Below, one piece after another: positions 10,674 through 18,458 of a stretch of DNA of 22,819 nt. This DNA is from a virus. The DNA lies in IMG/VR virus record IMGVR_UViG_3300024518_002657, positions 1 through 22,819 of that record; one strand, given 5' to 3'. The notes beneath the pieces were generated by a model. The model was not told where the DNA came from, did not search any database, and saw nothing but the letters and a program-made list of their open reading frames with translations. A program made the translations under genes and the position numbers. The number at the start of each line of letters is the position of its first letter. Position 1 is the first letter of the stretch.

Positions 10674-10914
10674 TGAAGAGCTTTTGTATATCCTGCTCAG
10701 ACCGAGATACCCTGCTCTCCAGCGAATCTATCCGCCCAGACGCTCGTTGCACCTCATTGGATAGCGTGTGTAGACGATCTCTCACGCGTTTCGCCTCGTC
10801 CGCCGCCTTGGGACCACCGATCGACCCCGACCACGCCCCGGCCCGTAGCACCAGCATGACCACGACCAACATAAGCGTACATATCGCGAGCCACTGCTCC
10901 AGCGTGAGCGACAT
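10654..10914 (-). CDS. membrane-anchored coiled-coil protein (86 aa), spanin- or holin-associated type
   Basis: ATG at 10914 with GGAGG 10 bases upstream; an in-frame ATG at 10941 would place this ribosome binding site inside the gene. The N-terminal helix LEQWLAICTLMLVVVMLVLR (about 5-24) is followed by a long heptad-type region (KRVRDRLHTLSNEVQRASGR, IDSLESRVSRSEQDIQKLF). One N-terminal membrane anchor and a periplasmic coiled coil match i-spanins and the DUF2730-type phage proteins. It lies among lysis-type genes. Confidence 0.55.
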   Translation of the reverse strand: MSLTLEQWLAICTLMLVVVMLVLRAGAWSGSIGGPKAADEAKRVRDRLHTLSNEVQRASGRIDSLESRVSRSEQDIQKLFNGNLRK

Positions 10915-10930
10915 GTAAGACAACCTCCAC

Positions 10931-11014
10931 TTACCACACAAACTGTATCAAGAGCAATATGCAGACCAAGGACAAAACCATAGCGTCCGACTTGCGCTTG
11001 ACATAGTTTTTCAT
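10931..11014 (-). CDS. 27-aa single-pass membrane peptide
   Basis: ATG at 11014 has AAAGGA 6 bases upstream; an ATG at 11020 in frame is too close to that site. The peptide is MKNYVKRKSDAM followed by VLSLVCILLLIQFVW: a basic N-terminus and one membrane helix reaching the C-terminus. Its TAA at 10931 lies just before the ribosome binding site of the next gene, so the two are probably co-translated. It may be a small holin, antiholin or lysis peptide; no family is recognised. Confidence 0.5.
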   Translation of the reverse strand: MKNYVKRKSDAMVLSLVCILLLIQFVW

Positions 11015-11064
11015 CGGCATTCCTTTAGGGTTCGATGGCTGTAGCACCGCCGCCTCCCCCCGTT

Positions 11065-13557
11065 TTATTGCCCCTGCGCCTGCTCGCGTATCGCCCGCAG
11101 TTCCGAGTAGAAGTCATGGCTCGTCCGGCTACTGAATGACGCGCGCCGCACCGGGAGCACCTTGTCGCCAAAGGACAACTCCATGGCCTGGACGGTCCGC
11201 GTCTCGCTCAGGCCATAGATGTCCAACGTCACCAGCTTGCCGACGCTCATATTGGGGTCGGTACTGTCCATCGATCCGGCCGTGCGTGGCAGGTCATGCA
11301 GGCTCAGATGGGCGTCGCCGAGGTTCTCACACCCGGTCTGCGAGAGGCGGCGGTCCTGGATGTATCGTTCCCGGACGCCATAGGTCGACTGACTGGACGC
11401 GTCGTTACGCGTGATGAATATATTGACGGCCTCGCCCGGCTCGAGTTGTGTCAGCACCGACCCCGTGCTGCTGGACGGGATCCCCGAGACAAACCCGATC
11501 GGCACCACGGACGATCCCGCGGTGATACCCGCCTTGATCGCGCCGGCCCCTGATGCGGGGATCCCCGTCAGTGTCCCCTCGCCGGACGAGCCCGACCGCC
11601 CCGTGTAGCTGATCCGCTGCTCCCCAGCCTCAAGCCATCCCCCACCCGACTCAAAATTCTCCAAGTCCAACACTCGGATCGAGGTATCGGCAGGGTTGGC
11701 GGCAATGCTGCTCTCCGTGGGCGCGAGGCCGCCCAGCGAGGCATCGGGCACGTTGTCCGTGTACGTCGTGGTGGTGTTGTCGCCGATCTCCCCAACAAAG
11801 AAGTATGTCGATCCGCCGTCCTCGGTGCGGTAGATCCGCCGAGAGTCGACGGCCGCGCCCCCGGTGGGAATACTGGAGAGCGACACAGTCTCGCCGCCGG
11901 CGGTGTTGGTCCCAGGAGCCTGGGGTCCGAGGGAGGCATCAGGCACCGCGTCGGTGAATGTTGTCGTGGTGTTGTCTGGCACGACCCCAACCAGGAAGAA
12001 CGTCGACCCCCCACTCTTGGTGCGATAGACGCCGCGGGCGATCGTGCCGGTCCCCCCGGTGGGAATACTGGTCAGATCCCACGCCGCCGCCCCGGCCGCA
12101 TCCACTGCAGACGCTTTCGCGCCGAGCTCCGAGTCAGCCGCGGTGTCGACATACACGGCCGTGGCGTCGATGGCCTGCACCTCATAGAACGGCCCCCCGG
12201 ACCCGCCACCGACCACCGACCGACATAGCACACACTGTGCACCAGCGGGGGGGTCTGGCATGTCCGCTGCGGCGAACGACATCGCGGTCTTCCCCGAGGT
12301 CACGACAAACGCCACCGCCGTGGCCGTCGACACCAGGGAGTCACCCGACGGCGACCGGTGGAGGTATGTATAGTAGTACGTCCCCTCGGCCATGTTGCCG
12401 CCCGTGGTGGCCGTCGATGACGAGTTAGAGATCGCCGTGGTGGGCTTGATGCTGACCGCGCTCTTGTTAGCAAACCCAGCCCCCACAGTGGTCTCCCCGG
12501 TCGCCGTAACAAACGAGAATTTCCAGTCGTAGTTGCTCGAGCCAATCGTCAGCCCACCCCAGGTGGTGGCGTCACTTGTCGCGGCCCCGCCACTCGTCGG
12601 CGCAGCATGGGCGTCCGGCGTGACCGCGCTCGACGCCGCACTCGGAGCCGTTTCGCCGGTGGTGTTGGCGAACGTGACTTTATAGGTGTAGCTCCCGGCG
12701 AGCGCGCCAGACGTGGCCCCCTCGGCGACGGTCGGCGCGGACCCGGGTGCGGCCTCATTGTGCGCCACCGTCGATCCGTCTCCACCGCCCGCCGTACGTC
12801 CGGTATAGGTCAACAGTTGCGCGTGGTCGGCCTTGATCGTGCCGCCGGACGCATTGAACATCGACGCATCGGCCACCGCCATGGTGGTCTGCCCCACCGC
12901 CACCACGTCCAACACCGTCGTGCCCATGCCCTCCACGTTGATCCGGTTGTAGAGTTGGTCGATATCCGTACCGTGCTGGAAGTTGAAGAAGTAGTTATTA
13001 CTGGTGTTGATGGTATCCGGGGCCGTCGCGGGGTTGCTGGTGGTGAAAAAATGGATCACTTTGTCGTAGGTGACGAGCCAGTACGCGCCGATCCGGTTGG
13101 CGATCCGCGTGAGCGCATCACCAAGCGGCACTTGGGTAAACTGGATCTCGTCAATGGTGGCGAGCGAGGCCTGGATCGATGTGGTGAACCCCGCCGGGCC
13201 GTAGTCCGTGATCAACGTGCCGACGATAGAGTCAGCGGCCGTCGACGTAAACCGCGCGGTCACCAGCGCGGCGTTAATGTCAAAGGTCCAGTCAACACAT
13301 TGCAATTGGTAGACGATCCGCCCCTGGTCCAGCTTGAACCGGGAGACTTCCACCTTGGTGATCTTGCCCCTGAATAGGCGCTCGGTGATGACCGACTCGC
13401 CGATAATGATCTCCTCGTCTACCGACGGCGTGAACCCAAACACTTCGATCGAGGCCGTGTTGGGGTTCTGGTTGATGCGCTCGCTAACCCGAACTGACTC
13501 CAGGATAAAGTTGGTATCACGTACCGTGCTGGCGATCGTGAGCGTGGCGCGTGCCAT
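11065..13557 (-). CDS. tail hub / baseplate protein with carbohydrate- or fibronectin-like repeats
   Basis: An 830-aa protein directly after the tape measure gene, where siphoviruses encode distal tail and hub proteins. The N-terminal 220 residues (VSERINQNPNTASIEVFGFT, FRGKITKVEVSRF, QLQCVDWTFDINAALVTARF) resemble the barrel domains of hub proteins related to gp27 and VgrG. The middle is Gly/Thr/Ser-rich with fibronectin-like units (GSYTYKVTFANTTGETAPSA) and a 65-aa tandem duplication (IPTGG...YRT..GGST). The C-terminus returns to a hub-like strand region (GKLVTLDIYGLSETRTVQAM). The likely role is to hold the tail tip together and contact the cell surface. Confidence 0.75.
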   Translation of the reverse strand: MARATLTIASTVRDTNFILESVRVSERINQNPNTASIEVFGFTPSVDEEIIIGESVITERLFRGKITKVEVSRFKLDQGRIVYQLQCVDWTFDINAALVTARFTSTAADSIVGTLITDYGPAGFTTSIQASLATIDEIQFTQVPLGDALTRIANRIGAYWLVTYDKVIHFFTTSNPATAPDTINTSNNYFFNFQHGTDIDQLYNRINVEGMGTTVLDVVAVGQTTMAVADASMFNASGGTIKADHAQLLTYTGRTAGGGDGSTVAHNEAAPGSAPTVAEGATSGALAGSYTYKVTFANTTGETAPSAASSAVTPDAHAAPTSGGAATSDATTWGGLTIGSSNYDWKFSFVTATGETTVGAGFANKSAVSIKPTTAISNSSSTATTGGNMAEGTYYYTYLHRSPSGDSLVSTATAVAFVVTSGKTAMSFAAADMPDPPAGAQCVLCRSVVGGGSGGPFYEVQAIDATAVYVDTAADSELGAKASAVDAAGAAAWDLTSIPTGGTGTIARGVYRTKSGGSTFFLVGVVPDNTTTTFTDAVPDASLGPQAPGTNTAGGETVSLSSIPTGGAAVDSRRIYRTEDGGSTYFFVGEIGDNTTTTYTDNVPDASLGGLAPTESSIAANPADTSIRVLDLENFESGGGWLEAGEQRISYTGRSGSSGEGTLTGIPASGAGAIKAGITAGSSVVPIGFVSGIPSSSTGSVLTQLEPGEAVNIFITRNDASSQSTYGVRERYIQDRRLSQTGCENLGDAHLSLHDLPRTAGSMDSTDPNMSVGKLVTLDIYGLSETRTVQAMELSFGDKVLPVRRASFSSRTSHDFYSELRAIREQAQGQ
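11700..12085. repeat. 195-bp internal duplication in the tail hub gene
   Basis: The plus-strand landmark CCGGTGGGAATACTGG occurs at 11861 and 12056, exactly 195 bases apart, and surrounding sequence is also similar (e.g. TTGTCxxGCACGA/TTGTCGCCGATCT and GAGGCATC). It encodes two 65-residue units with IPTGG, YRT-x-GGST and DNTTTT motifs. Confidence 0.7.
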
Positions 13558-13560
13558 ATC

Positions 13561-15282
13561 TCATCCAGACAGCGCACCGAGACGACTACCTGTCGCCATG
13601 AGACGCGAGATCTTGTCGGCGAGCCGTTGCAGCGCGCGGTCGTTTTCAAACACGGCCCCCTGCGCGTTGACCGTCACAGCGATCCCCCCAGCGCCCGCCG
13701 TCGGGAACGGGTTCGGAATGCGCGTCTGCTCGAAAACTCCGTCCGTGCTGAACCCACCCCATGGGATGGTGACCGGGATCGCCGTATCTGACGCCGCGCG
13801 GCCGCGCGAGACACTGGTCTCGTGACGCGTGTCAACGGATGAGCCGATCACAGACCTGGGTCCATCCGTGGGGGCCATCGCGGAGAGACGCGCAGCCACG
13901 CCATCCAACAGCACCGAGGTGCGCACGAGTCCGGCTGACATGCGATCCAGGGAGTCAAAGACGGAGTCATTCGCCGCCACGACCGCCGGCGAGCCATCCA
14001 CCAGGGCCTTTTCGGATGCGGTCAGGCCATCAGCGGCCGTGGACGCATTCGCATACGACGACGCCAACGCCCCGAGTGCGGTTTTGGCCGCGTCGATAAT
14101 GCGCGCGTTCCGGTCGAACTGGGCCGCGTGCTTGTCGGCTTTGTCGGTAAAGACCTGTTGGGCCTGTGCCGTCGCCTCGATCATCAGCCGCAACTCGAGG
14201 TAGGCATCTGACGACTGTAAAATGGACCCCGGCAAGATGCGCTCAAACGCATCGATCGCCGCCAGGTTCACACGCAGCAGTTTATTGATGCCGCCTTCCA
14301 GGCTGGCCAGGATGCGGAAAAACCCGGACTGAAACGCGTTCCACACACCCTGGACGACGTTGACGGTATCGGCCAGCACGATCGCCGCCTTGGCCACATG
14401 CACGAACAACTCGCCCACGCCCGGGAGGTTCTCTTTCGCCACGGTGGCGAACTGCTCGATCGCCCCCGCCACGCCCTCAGAGCTCAAAAGATCGTTCATC
14501 TCCGACAAGCCGTTGCGCGTCTGCTCAAATAGGGGTTTGAACGCTTCGCCGAGCAGGATGTCGACCGTGTCTTTGAACGTCGACACGACCCCGTCCCATG
14601 TGCCGGCCTGCTTGACCATCGACCCGGTGAACTTGCCGAGCGTCTCCTGGAACACGGAGAAGATCTCATCACCGGTTGCCCCAGCCTTGGCCAGGTCTTC
14701 CATTTTCGTTCGGGCTTGTGGCGACAAGACCGCCAACTCGGTCAGTCGGGCCGCGGCCTCGCCAAACGGCCGGCCGCCTTGCAGGTTGGCAACCAAACGA
14801 CCGGTCCAAAACCCCAGCTCGTTGATCGGGACCCCGGCACCTGCGGCCGCGTCGCCGATCAGCGTCAGGTTCGCGGTGGTGTTGAGTGCGTCCCCGCCAA
14901 AGGTCTGCATCAGGCGGGACGCTTCGATGATCGGGCCGGTTTCGAACGGGGTCAGCTTGGCGAACTCGAACAAGCCCGCCACGTGGGCCTTGGCGCGATC
15001 CGCGTCGCCCATCAACGTCTCGAATTGCAGCGTGGACGTTTCCAGCGTCGCATTCATATCGAACGCCGCCCCGACCGCAAACCGAAAAGCCCGACTGAGA
15101 CCGGCGACCGCCGCAGCCGCCACGGCCACGCCGCCAAAGGCGGCGACCATCTGCCCCACCGACGCCCCGGACTTCGTCGCCGCCTGGCCAACGTCCTTGA
15201 TCTCGCTCTCGACGCGGTTCAGCTTGCGGACGGCTCCCTTCTCGTCCACGACCACGTCGATCTTGAGTTTGCGATCAGCCAT
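13561..15282 (-). CDS. tail tape measure protein
   Basis: A 573-aa protein that sets tail length and is ejected during infection. It begins MADRKLKIDVVVDEKGAVRK, with a coiled-coil region, then a hydrophobic segment (VAAFGGVAVAAAAVAGLS, about 46-63) and the conserved TLQFETLMGDADRAKAHVAG and LTPFETGPIIEASRLMQTFG typical of tape measure N-terminal domains. Later parts are helical with hydrophobic patches. At roughly 0.15 nm per residue it would give a tail near 85 nm. It overlaps the chaperone T-frame by 8 bases and is followed by the hub gene, the canonical order. Confidence 0.88.
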   Translation of the reverse strand: MADRKLKIDVVVDEKGAVRKLNRVESEIKDVGQAATKSGASVGQMVAAFGGVAVAAAAVAGLSRAFRFAVGAAFDMNATLETSTLQFETLMGDADRAKAHVAGLFEFAKLTPFETGPIIEASRLMQTFGGDALNTTANLTLIGDAAAGAGVPINELGFWTGRLVANLQGGRPFGEAAARLTELAVLSPQARTKMEDLAKAGATGDEIFSVFQETLGKFTGSMVKQAGTWDGVVSTFKDTVDILLGEAFKPLFEQTRNGLSEMNDLLSSEGVAGAIEQFATVAKENLPGVGELFVHVAKAAIVLADTVNVVQGVWNAFQSGFFRILASLEGGINKLLRVNLAAIDAFERILPGSILQSSDAYLELRLMIEATAQAQQVFTDKADKHAAQFDRNARIIDAAKTALGALASSYANASTAADGLTASEKALVDGSPAVVAANDSVFDSLDRMSAGLVRTSVLLDGVAARLSAMAPTDGPRSVIGSSVDTRHETSVSRGRAASDTAIPVTIPWGGFSTDGVFEQTRIPNPFPTAGAGGIAVTVNAQGAVFENDRALQRLADKISRLMATGSRLGALSG

Positions 15283-15634
15283 CGTCTGTCGGTGGTGTCA
15301 ATATCTGGCGCATGACCTCAAGTCGGGCGACCAGATCGGCGCGTGCCTCGCCGCTCCAGCCCTCAGTCAACGCGGTGAGCGTGTACGGCACCAACCCCCA
15401 GTCGTGCACCAGTTGGCTATTCAGCGCCCCCCAGACCTCCCACGCATCGACGTTGACATCCTCGAGCGCGGCCCAGCGGTGATGCACGTCGCACTGGTCA
15501 CAGTCGAACGCTTCCGGATTGGCCTCGAGCTCATCCGGTTCGGCTCGCTGGCAGCACGGGGAACTGGTCCCCTGCTCGACCCACCACAGCAGGAACGTCC
15601 GCAGGTTGACGAAACGTGTCCGGGCCTCTCCCGG
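15275..15634 (-). CDS. tail assembly chaperone, shifted (T-like) frame
   Basis: No good separate start exists. The frame is open from just after a TGA at 15635-15637 down to 15275 and reads EARTRFVNLRTFLLWWVEQG, then QRAEPDELEANPEAFDCDQC and a WEVWGALNSQLVHDWGLVPY core. It is more protein-like than the end of the zero frame. By analogy with lambda G/GT, it should be made as a fusion to the 160-aa protein through a shift of +1 (or -2) just below 15635. An ATG at 15487 would give only the last 70 residues. Confidence 0.65.
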   Translation of the reverse strand, partial: PGEARTRFVNLRTFLLWWVEQGTSSPCCQRAEPDELEANPEAFDCDQCDVHHRWAALEDVNVDAWEVWGALNSQLVHDWGLVPYTLTALTEGWSGEARADLVARLEVMRQILTPPTDDG

Positions 15635-16013
15635 TCACCTCCACCCCGAACACCGCTTGCACGATCTGAAGCCGGATCCGGTCGTCGAGCGCCTCGACGG
15701 TCTCGGGCGTACAGACCAGCTCTTGATCATCAGCCCCCACAAACCCACGCCACGACTGCACGATGTCCGCGGCGATCTCGTCGGCCACGGCTTGATCGTC
15801 AACCACATCGACCATGCGGTGCGTCTTCGGATCCGCCACCCGCGTGGTGTGCCGCTGGCGATACTCTCGGGCCTCGGCCTTGGTGATCACCCGACAGGTG
15901 ACCACGGCGTCTTCGATCAGCTCGCCGGTATCCGGGTCGCGCACGACGTGTTCGAACGTCTGGCCGGCGCGGCTCGTCCCGTCGCCGTTGTGTGACTGCG
16001 TCTTGATCGGCAT
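15531..16013 (-). CDS. tail assembly chaperone, unshifted (G-like) frame
   Basis: ATG at 16013, preceded by a GGGGG stretch, gives 160 aa: MPIKTQSHNGDGTSRAGQTF, then conserved-looking helical text (AREYRQRHTTRVADPKTHRM, TPETVEALDDRIRLQIVQAV). The position between tail tube and tape measure genes is the standard place for the chaperone that coats the tape measure protein during tail assembly. After FGVEVTGRGP the zero frame becomes Pro/Ala/Arg-rich and less natural, while another frame continues well (15275-15634). Confidence 0.7.
   Translation of the reverse strand: MPIKTQSHNGDGTSRAGQTFEHVVRDPDTGELIEDAVVTCRVITKAEAREYRQRHTTRVADPKTHRMVDVVDDQAVADEIAADIVQSWRGFVGADDQELVCTPETVEALDDRIRLQIVQAVFGVEVTGRGPDTFRQPADVPAVVGRAGDQFPVLPASRTG
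15621..15635 (-). promoter_or_regulatory. probable recoding site with hairpin in the chaperone gene
   Basis: In the mRNA the bases ACCGGGAGAGGCCCGG hold a CCGGG-AGAGG-CCCGG hairpin exactly where the two chaperone frames meet, directly after the TGA that closes the shifted frame. A move of +1 or -2 at GGG-AGA-GGC joins FGVEVTG to EARTRF or ARTRF. It is not a classic X-XXY-YYZ -1 slippery heptamer. Confidence 0.4.
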
Positions 16014-16024
16014 AAGCCCCCAGG

Positions 16025-17104
16025 TTATGCGAACGGGTTCGCCGACCGCTCGCCGGTGGTGATGACATACACCAGGTCCGTGCCCGTCATGCCAGTCGGG
16101 GCCGAACTGGTGCCGATGCACTTGAACCGGGTCGTGGGGGCCACCTGGCCCGCCCCGCCCGGCACTGCCGCCACATACCCATCGTCCGGGATGTAGACGT
16201 GCGGAAACTCCATGAACAGCCCGTAGGTGGTCGCCAGCGCCCCGATGGCGGGCCCGGTAAACGTGAGGTCGCATTTGTACGGGGTGGCCACACGCTGGGC
16301 CGCGAAGAACGCCACCGAGTCGGTGTCATACCGAGAGAATGTCACCTCGATCTCACACGTCGGGAAAGCGCTTTCCTCGGGCTCGACGATCGTGGTTTGC
16401 CCACCGGCCTGGACCGTATCCAACGGCTGTTCGAACTTGACCTTGAGGCTGGAGATCGAGTGCGCGTCACTCGCCCCCAACGCCCCGCCGGCCTGGGCGT
16501 TGATGCGGAATACGACCTGGTGAAAGAACCACCGTTTCCCGAGCGTGGGGAACGTCAGCGCGTCGGTCTGCGTGGTGTCGTTGATCGACGACCCTTCGAT
16601 CTCCATATCGCCCAGGAAAAAGAAGTCCAGCTCCATGCGCCCGTTGTCGGCGGAGCGGATCTCAAACCCGGTGCACTTGGCCCCCGAGACCTCGTACACG
16701 TCTTGGCTCTTGTTCGTGACGATCGAGCAGTAGAGCCCGGTCTTGTTCGTGGCCGGGGCGAACGTGCCCGTGTAGGCCGTGGTGGCCCCGTCCTGGGTCG
16801 GGGTCGTGTTCCCCGTCCCAAACGCCAGCGCCCACAGCGGGTTTAGAAACGTGTCGAAGTAGTGCATGTGGAGCGGGATCTTGCCCGTCACGGCGGTCAT
16901 GTCCGAGACCTGCACCGCCCCGATGAAGTTCTGGCCGGCGCTGTCATCCTCGACGACCATCCGTTGCATTTGAAAGTCCAGGTGATCGCGCACATAGTGC
17001 CCGTCGCCCGATCCCACGGCGGTGGCGTTGGCGGTGCCGGTGCCCCAGGATCCCGACGTGGCGATGTTCACCCCGACCTTGATGTTGCGCGCATTGACGG
17101 CCAT
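16025..17104 (-). CDS. major tail (tube) protein
   Basis: A 359-aa protein in the gene slot ahead of the chaperone and tape measure genes. It is rich in beta strands and Gly/Thr, with GVNIATSGSWGTGTANATAV near the start, TGKIPLHMHYFDTFLNPLWA (about 73-92) and ISSLKVKFEQPLDTVQAGGQ (about 220-239), consistent with a tail tube protein. The first residues after Met (AVNARNIKVG) follow a clean ATG at 17104. The length exceeds minimal tube proteins, so an extra surface domain is possible. Confidence 0.75.
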   Translation of the reverse strand: MAVNARNIKVGVNIATSGSWGTGTANATAVGSGDGHYVRDHLDFQMQRMVVEDDSAGQNFIGAVQVSDMTAVTGKIPLHMHYFDTFLNPLWALAFGTGNTTPTQDGATTAYTGTFAPATNKTGLYCSIVTNKSQDVYEVSGAKCTGFEIRSADNGRMELDFFFLGDMEIEGSSINDTTQTDALTFPTLGKRWFFHQVVFRINAQAGGALGASDAHSISSLKVKFEQPLDTVQAGGQTTIVEPEESAFPTCEIEVTFSRYDTDSVAFFAAQRVATPYKCDLTFTGPAIGALATTYGLFMEFPHVYIPDDGYVAAVPGGAGQVAPTTRFKCIGTSSAPTGMTGTDLVYVITTGERSANPFA

Positions 17105-17287
17105 CTATTCCTCCTTCTTCGACTGTGGCAGTCGCCAGTGCGTGGCGTTGTCTGTCACGAGACATTCCAACAGCTTGGGATCCGGGCACGGATAGACACG
17201 CCCCGGCGAAAGCGACCCAAAGACGGGCGACTCTTGCCCCTCGGGGCCAACGTATTCCACGGTGGGCACGGTCTGTGTCTTCGCCAT
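17105..17287 (-). CDS. small structural-module protein (60 aa)
   Basis: ATG at 17287 with GGGAGA 6 bases upstream. The product starts MAKTQTVPTVEYVGPEGQES and contains GRVYPCPDPKLLECLVTD. Small beta proteins of this type (a Val-x-Tyr-x-Gly-Pro strand followed by a later 'LLE' helix) are common between head-tail genes and probably act as head-tail joining or accessory proteins. The exact function is unknown. The gene ends directly at the tail tube start. Confidence 0.6.
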   Translation of the reverse strand: MAKTQTVPTVEYVGPEGQESPVFGSLSPGRVYPCPDPKLLECLVTDNATHWRLPQSKKEE

Positions 17288-17297
17288 GTGTCTCTCC

Positions 17298-17729
17298 CTA
17301 CGACGTGCTCAACGTGTAGTCATAGTCGACCACGAACGAGGCCGAGGCGATCAGCGCGTCGAGGCCGTCGATCTTCCGCATCTCTCGACCGATCAGCGTC
17401 GCCATGTAGCTGTTCGCGGCCCCGTCGGCGATGAGATAGCGTTCCAGGGTGACCAACCGCGTCTCCATGGCTTCCTGGGCTGACTGCCCGTCCAGCTTCA
17501 GCCGTGACGCCAACCACACGATCAACGTGTCCATGCGTACCTCGGCGTTGTTGGTCTGTGACTCCGACTCAGTCAGGCCCCCATCCTCGACCCAGTAACG
17601 ATCGTCGACCGTCGCGTTGGGCTGCACGTCGAACGTGAACGGCTGCGTGGTCTGCGTCAGGCTCAGTGGCTCGTCTTCGATCACGAGCTGAAAGCGGTCG
17701 ATGATGGCCTTGAGCGTGGTGGTCGCCAT
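17298..17729 (-). CDS. tail terminator / head-tail joining type protein
   Basis: A 143-aa protein, starting MATTTLKAIIDRFQLVIEDE, with a strand-rich middle (PFTFDVQPNATVDDRYWVED), then EVRMDTLIVWLASRLKLDGQ and a C-terminal strand SFVVDYDYTLS. Size, fold pattern and position, shortly upstream of the tail tube gene, fit a tail terminator or completion protein. Its ATG at 17727-17729 abuts the TGA of the glycosyltransferase (TGAATG), so translation is likely coupled. Confidence 0.55.
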   Translation of the reverse strand: MATTTLKAIIDRFQLVIEDEPLSLTQTTQPFTFDVQPNATVDDRYWVEDGGLTESESQTNNAEVRMDTLIVWLASRLKLDGQSAQEAMETRLVTLERYLIADGAANSYMATLIGREMRKIDGLDALIASASFVVDYDYTLSTS

Positions 17730-18458
17730 TCACGCCGCCGATCCTTTGGTCCGCACGGGTGACCGCTGCGTGTGCTTCTCGCTGTCCATCCAGCGTCGGA
17801 AATGCTTCTCGTCGATCACGTCGACCATGGCGTGCCCGCACTTGACCGCCGGATCCAGCCACACGCCGAACCCGGCCTCTTTGGCCTTGCGGCAGAACGG
17901 CACGTCCTCGGAGACCATCGGCCAGCCCTCGGCGTTGTTCTCATAGTGGAACCACGGGCGCTCGCCGATCTGGCGGAAGATGTCGACATCAACCAGCGTG
18001 CACCCCATGCCCACGACCTCTTGCGGCCGCAGCGCGGTCTCACCGCGCGGCCAGTCCTTGTCGTGCGTATAGATGTTGACGCCCTCCGACTCGGTGACCG
18101 GGCCCCGGAGCGCGATCGGATAGTACGGCGGCCACTTCTGGACATAGAGCCCGCTGACGATGCCCTTGTCATGATGCGCCAACATCCGCTTGAGCGTGTC
18201 GGTGGGCCAGATCATGTCCGCGTCGAGATACAGAATATGCGTGAACCCTTCCTTGAGCGCAGCCACGCCGACCATATCCCGCAAGGCATCCACACGCGGC
18301 GAGCGGTAGAACCAGGCAAAAGACACCTCGGTGAACCCATGGGCCTCTCGGGCCTTGTCGACACGGTCACCCCACCCCAACTCCATCAGGCTTTCCGTGG
18401 TCTTCCGATAGACCACGGGCAGGTTGTGACAGATGGCCACCAGGCAGCGTCTATCCAC
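17730..18458 (-). CDS. glycosyltransferase, GT-A type, within the structural module
   Basis: A 242-aa enzyme from GTG 18458, which overlaps the previous gene's TAG by 8 bases. An N-terminal Rossmann-like start (CLVAICHNLPVVYRKTTESL) leads to ILYLDADMIWP with the metal-binding Asp-x-Asp at about 79-81, then GIVSGLYVQKWPPYYPIAL, VVGMGCTLVDVDIFRQIG and SEDVPFCRKAKEAGFGVWLD, the usual acceptor-side acidic motif. GT-A enzymes transfer sugar from a nucleotide donor. In phages they modify DNA bases, virion proteins or host surface. The location among head-tail genes favours virion glycosylation, but that is inference. Confidence 0.8.
   Translation of the reverse strand: MDRRCLVAICHNLPVVYRKTTESLMELGWGDRVDKAREAHGFTEVSFAWFYRSPRVDALRDMVGVAALKEGFTHILYLDADMIWPTDTLKRMLAHHDKGIVSGLYVQKWPPYYPIALRGPVTESEGVNIYTHDKDWPRGETALRPQEVVGMGCTLVDVDIFRQIGERPWFHYENNAEGWPMVSEDVPFCRKAKEAGFGVWLDPAVKCGHAMVDVIDEKHFRRWMDSEKHTQRSPVRTKGSAA

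Noticed and set aside
12607-13377. Long plus-strand frame of 256 codons opposite the tail hub gene.
   Set aside because: It is Arg/Gly-rich, has no motif, and lies opposite a clearly coding gene; high GC content makes such shadows common.
14360-15886. Plus-strand frame of 508 codons opposite the tape measure and chaperone genes.
   Set aside because: Rich in Ser, Ala, Pro and Arg with no domain; it is antisense to well-supported tail genes in the canonical order.
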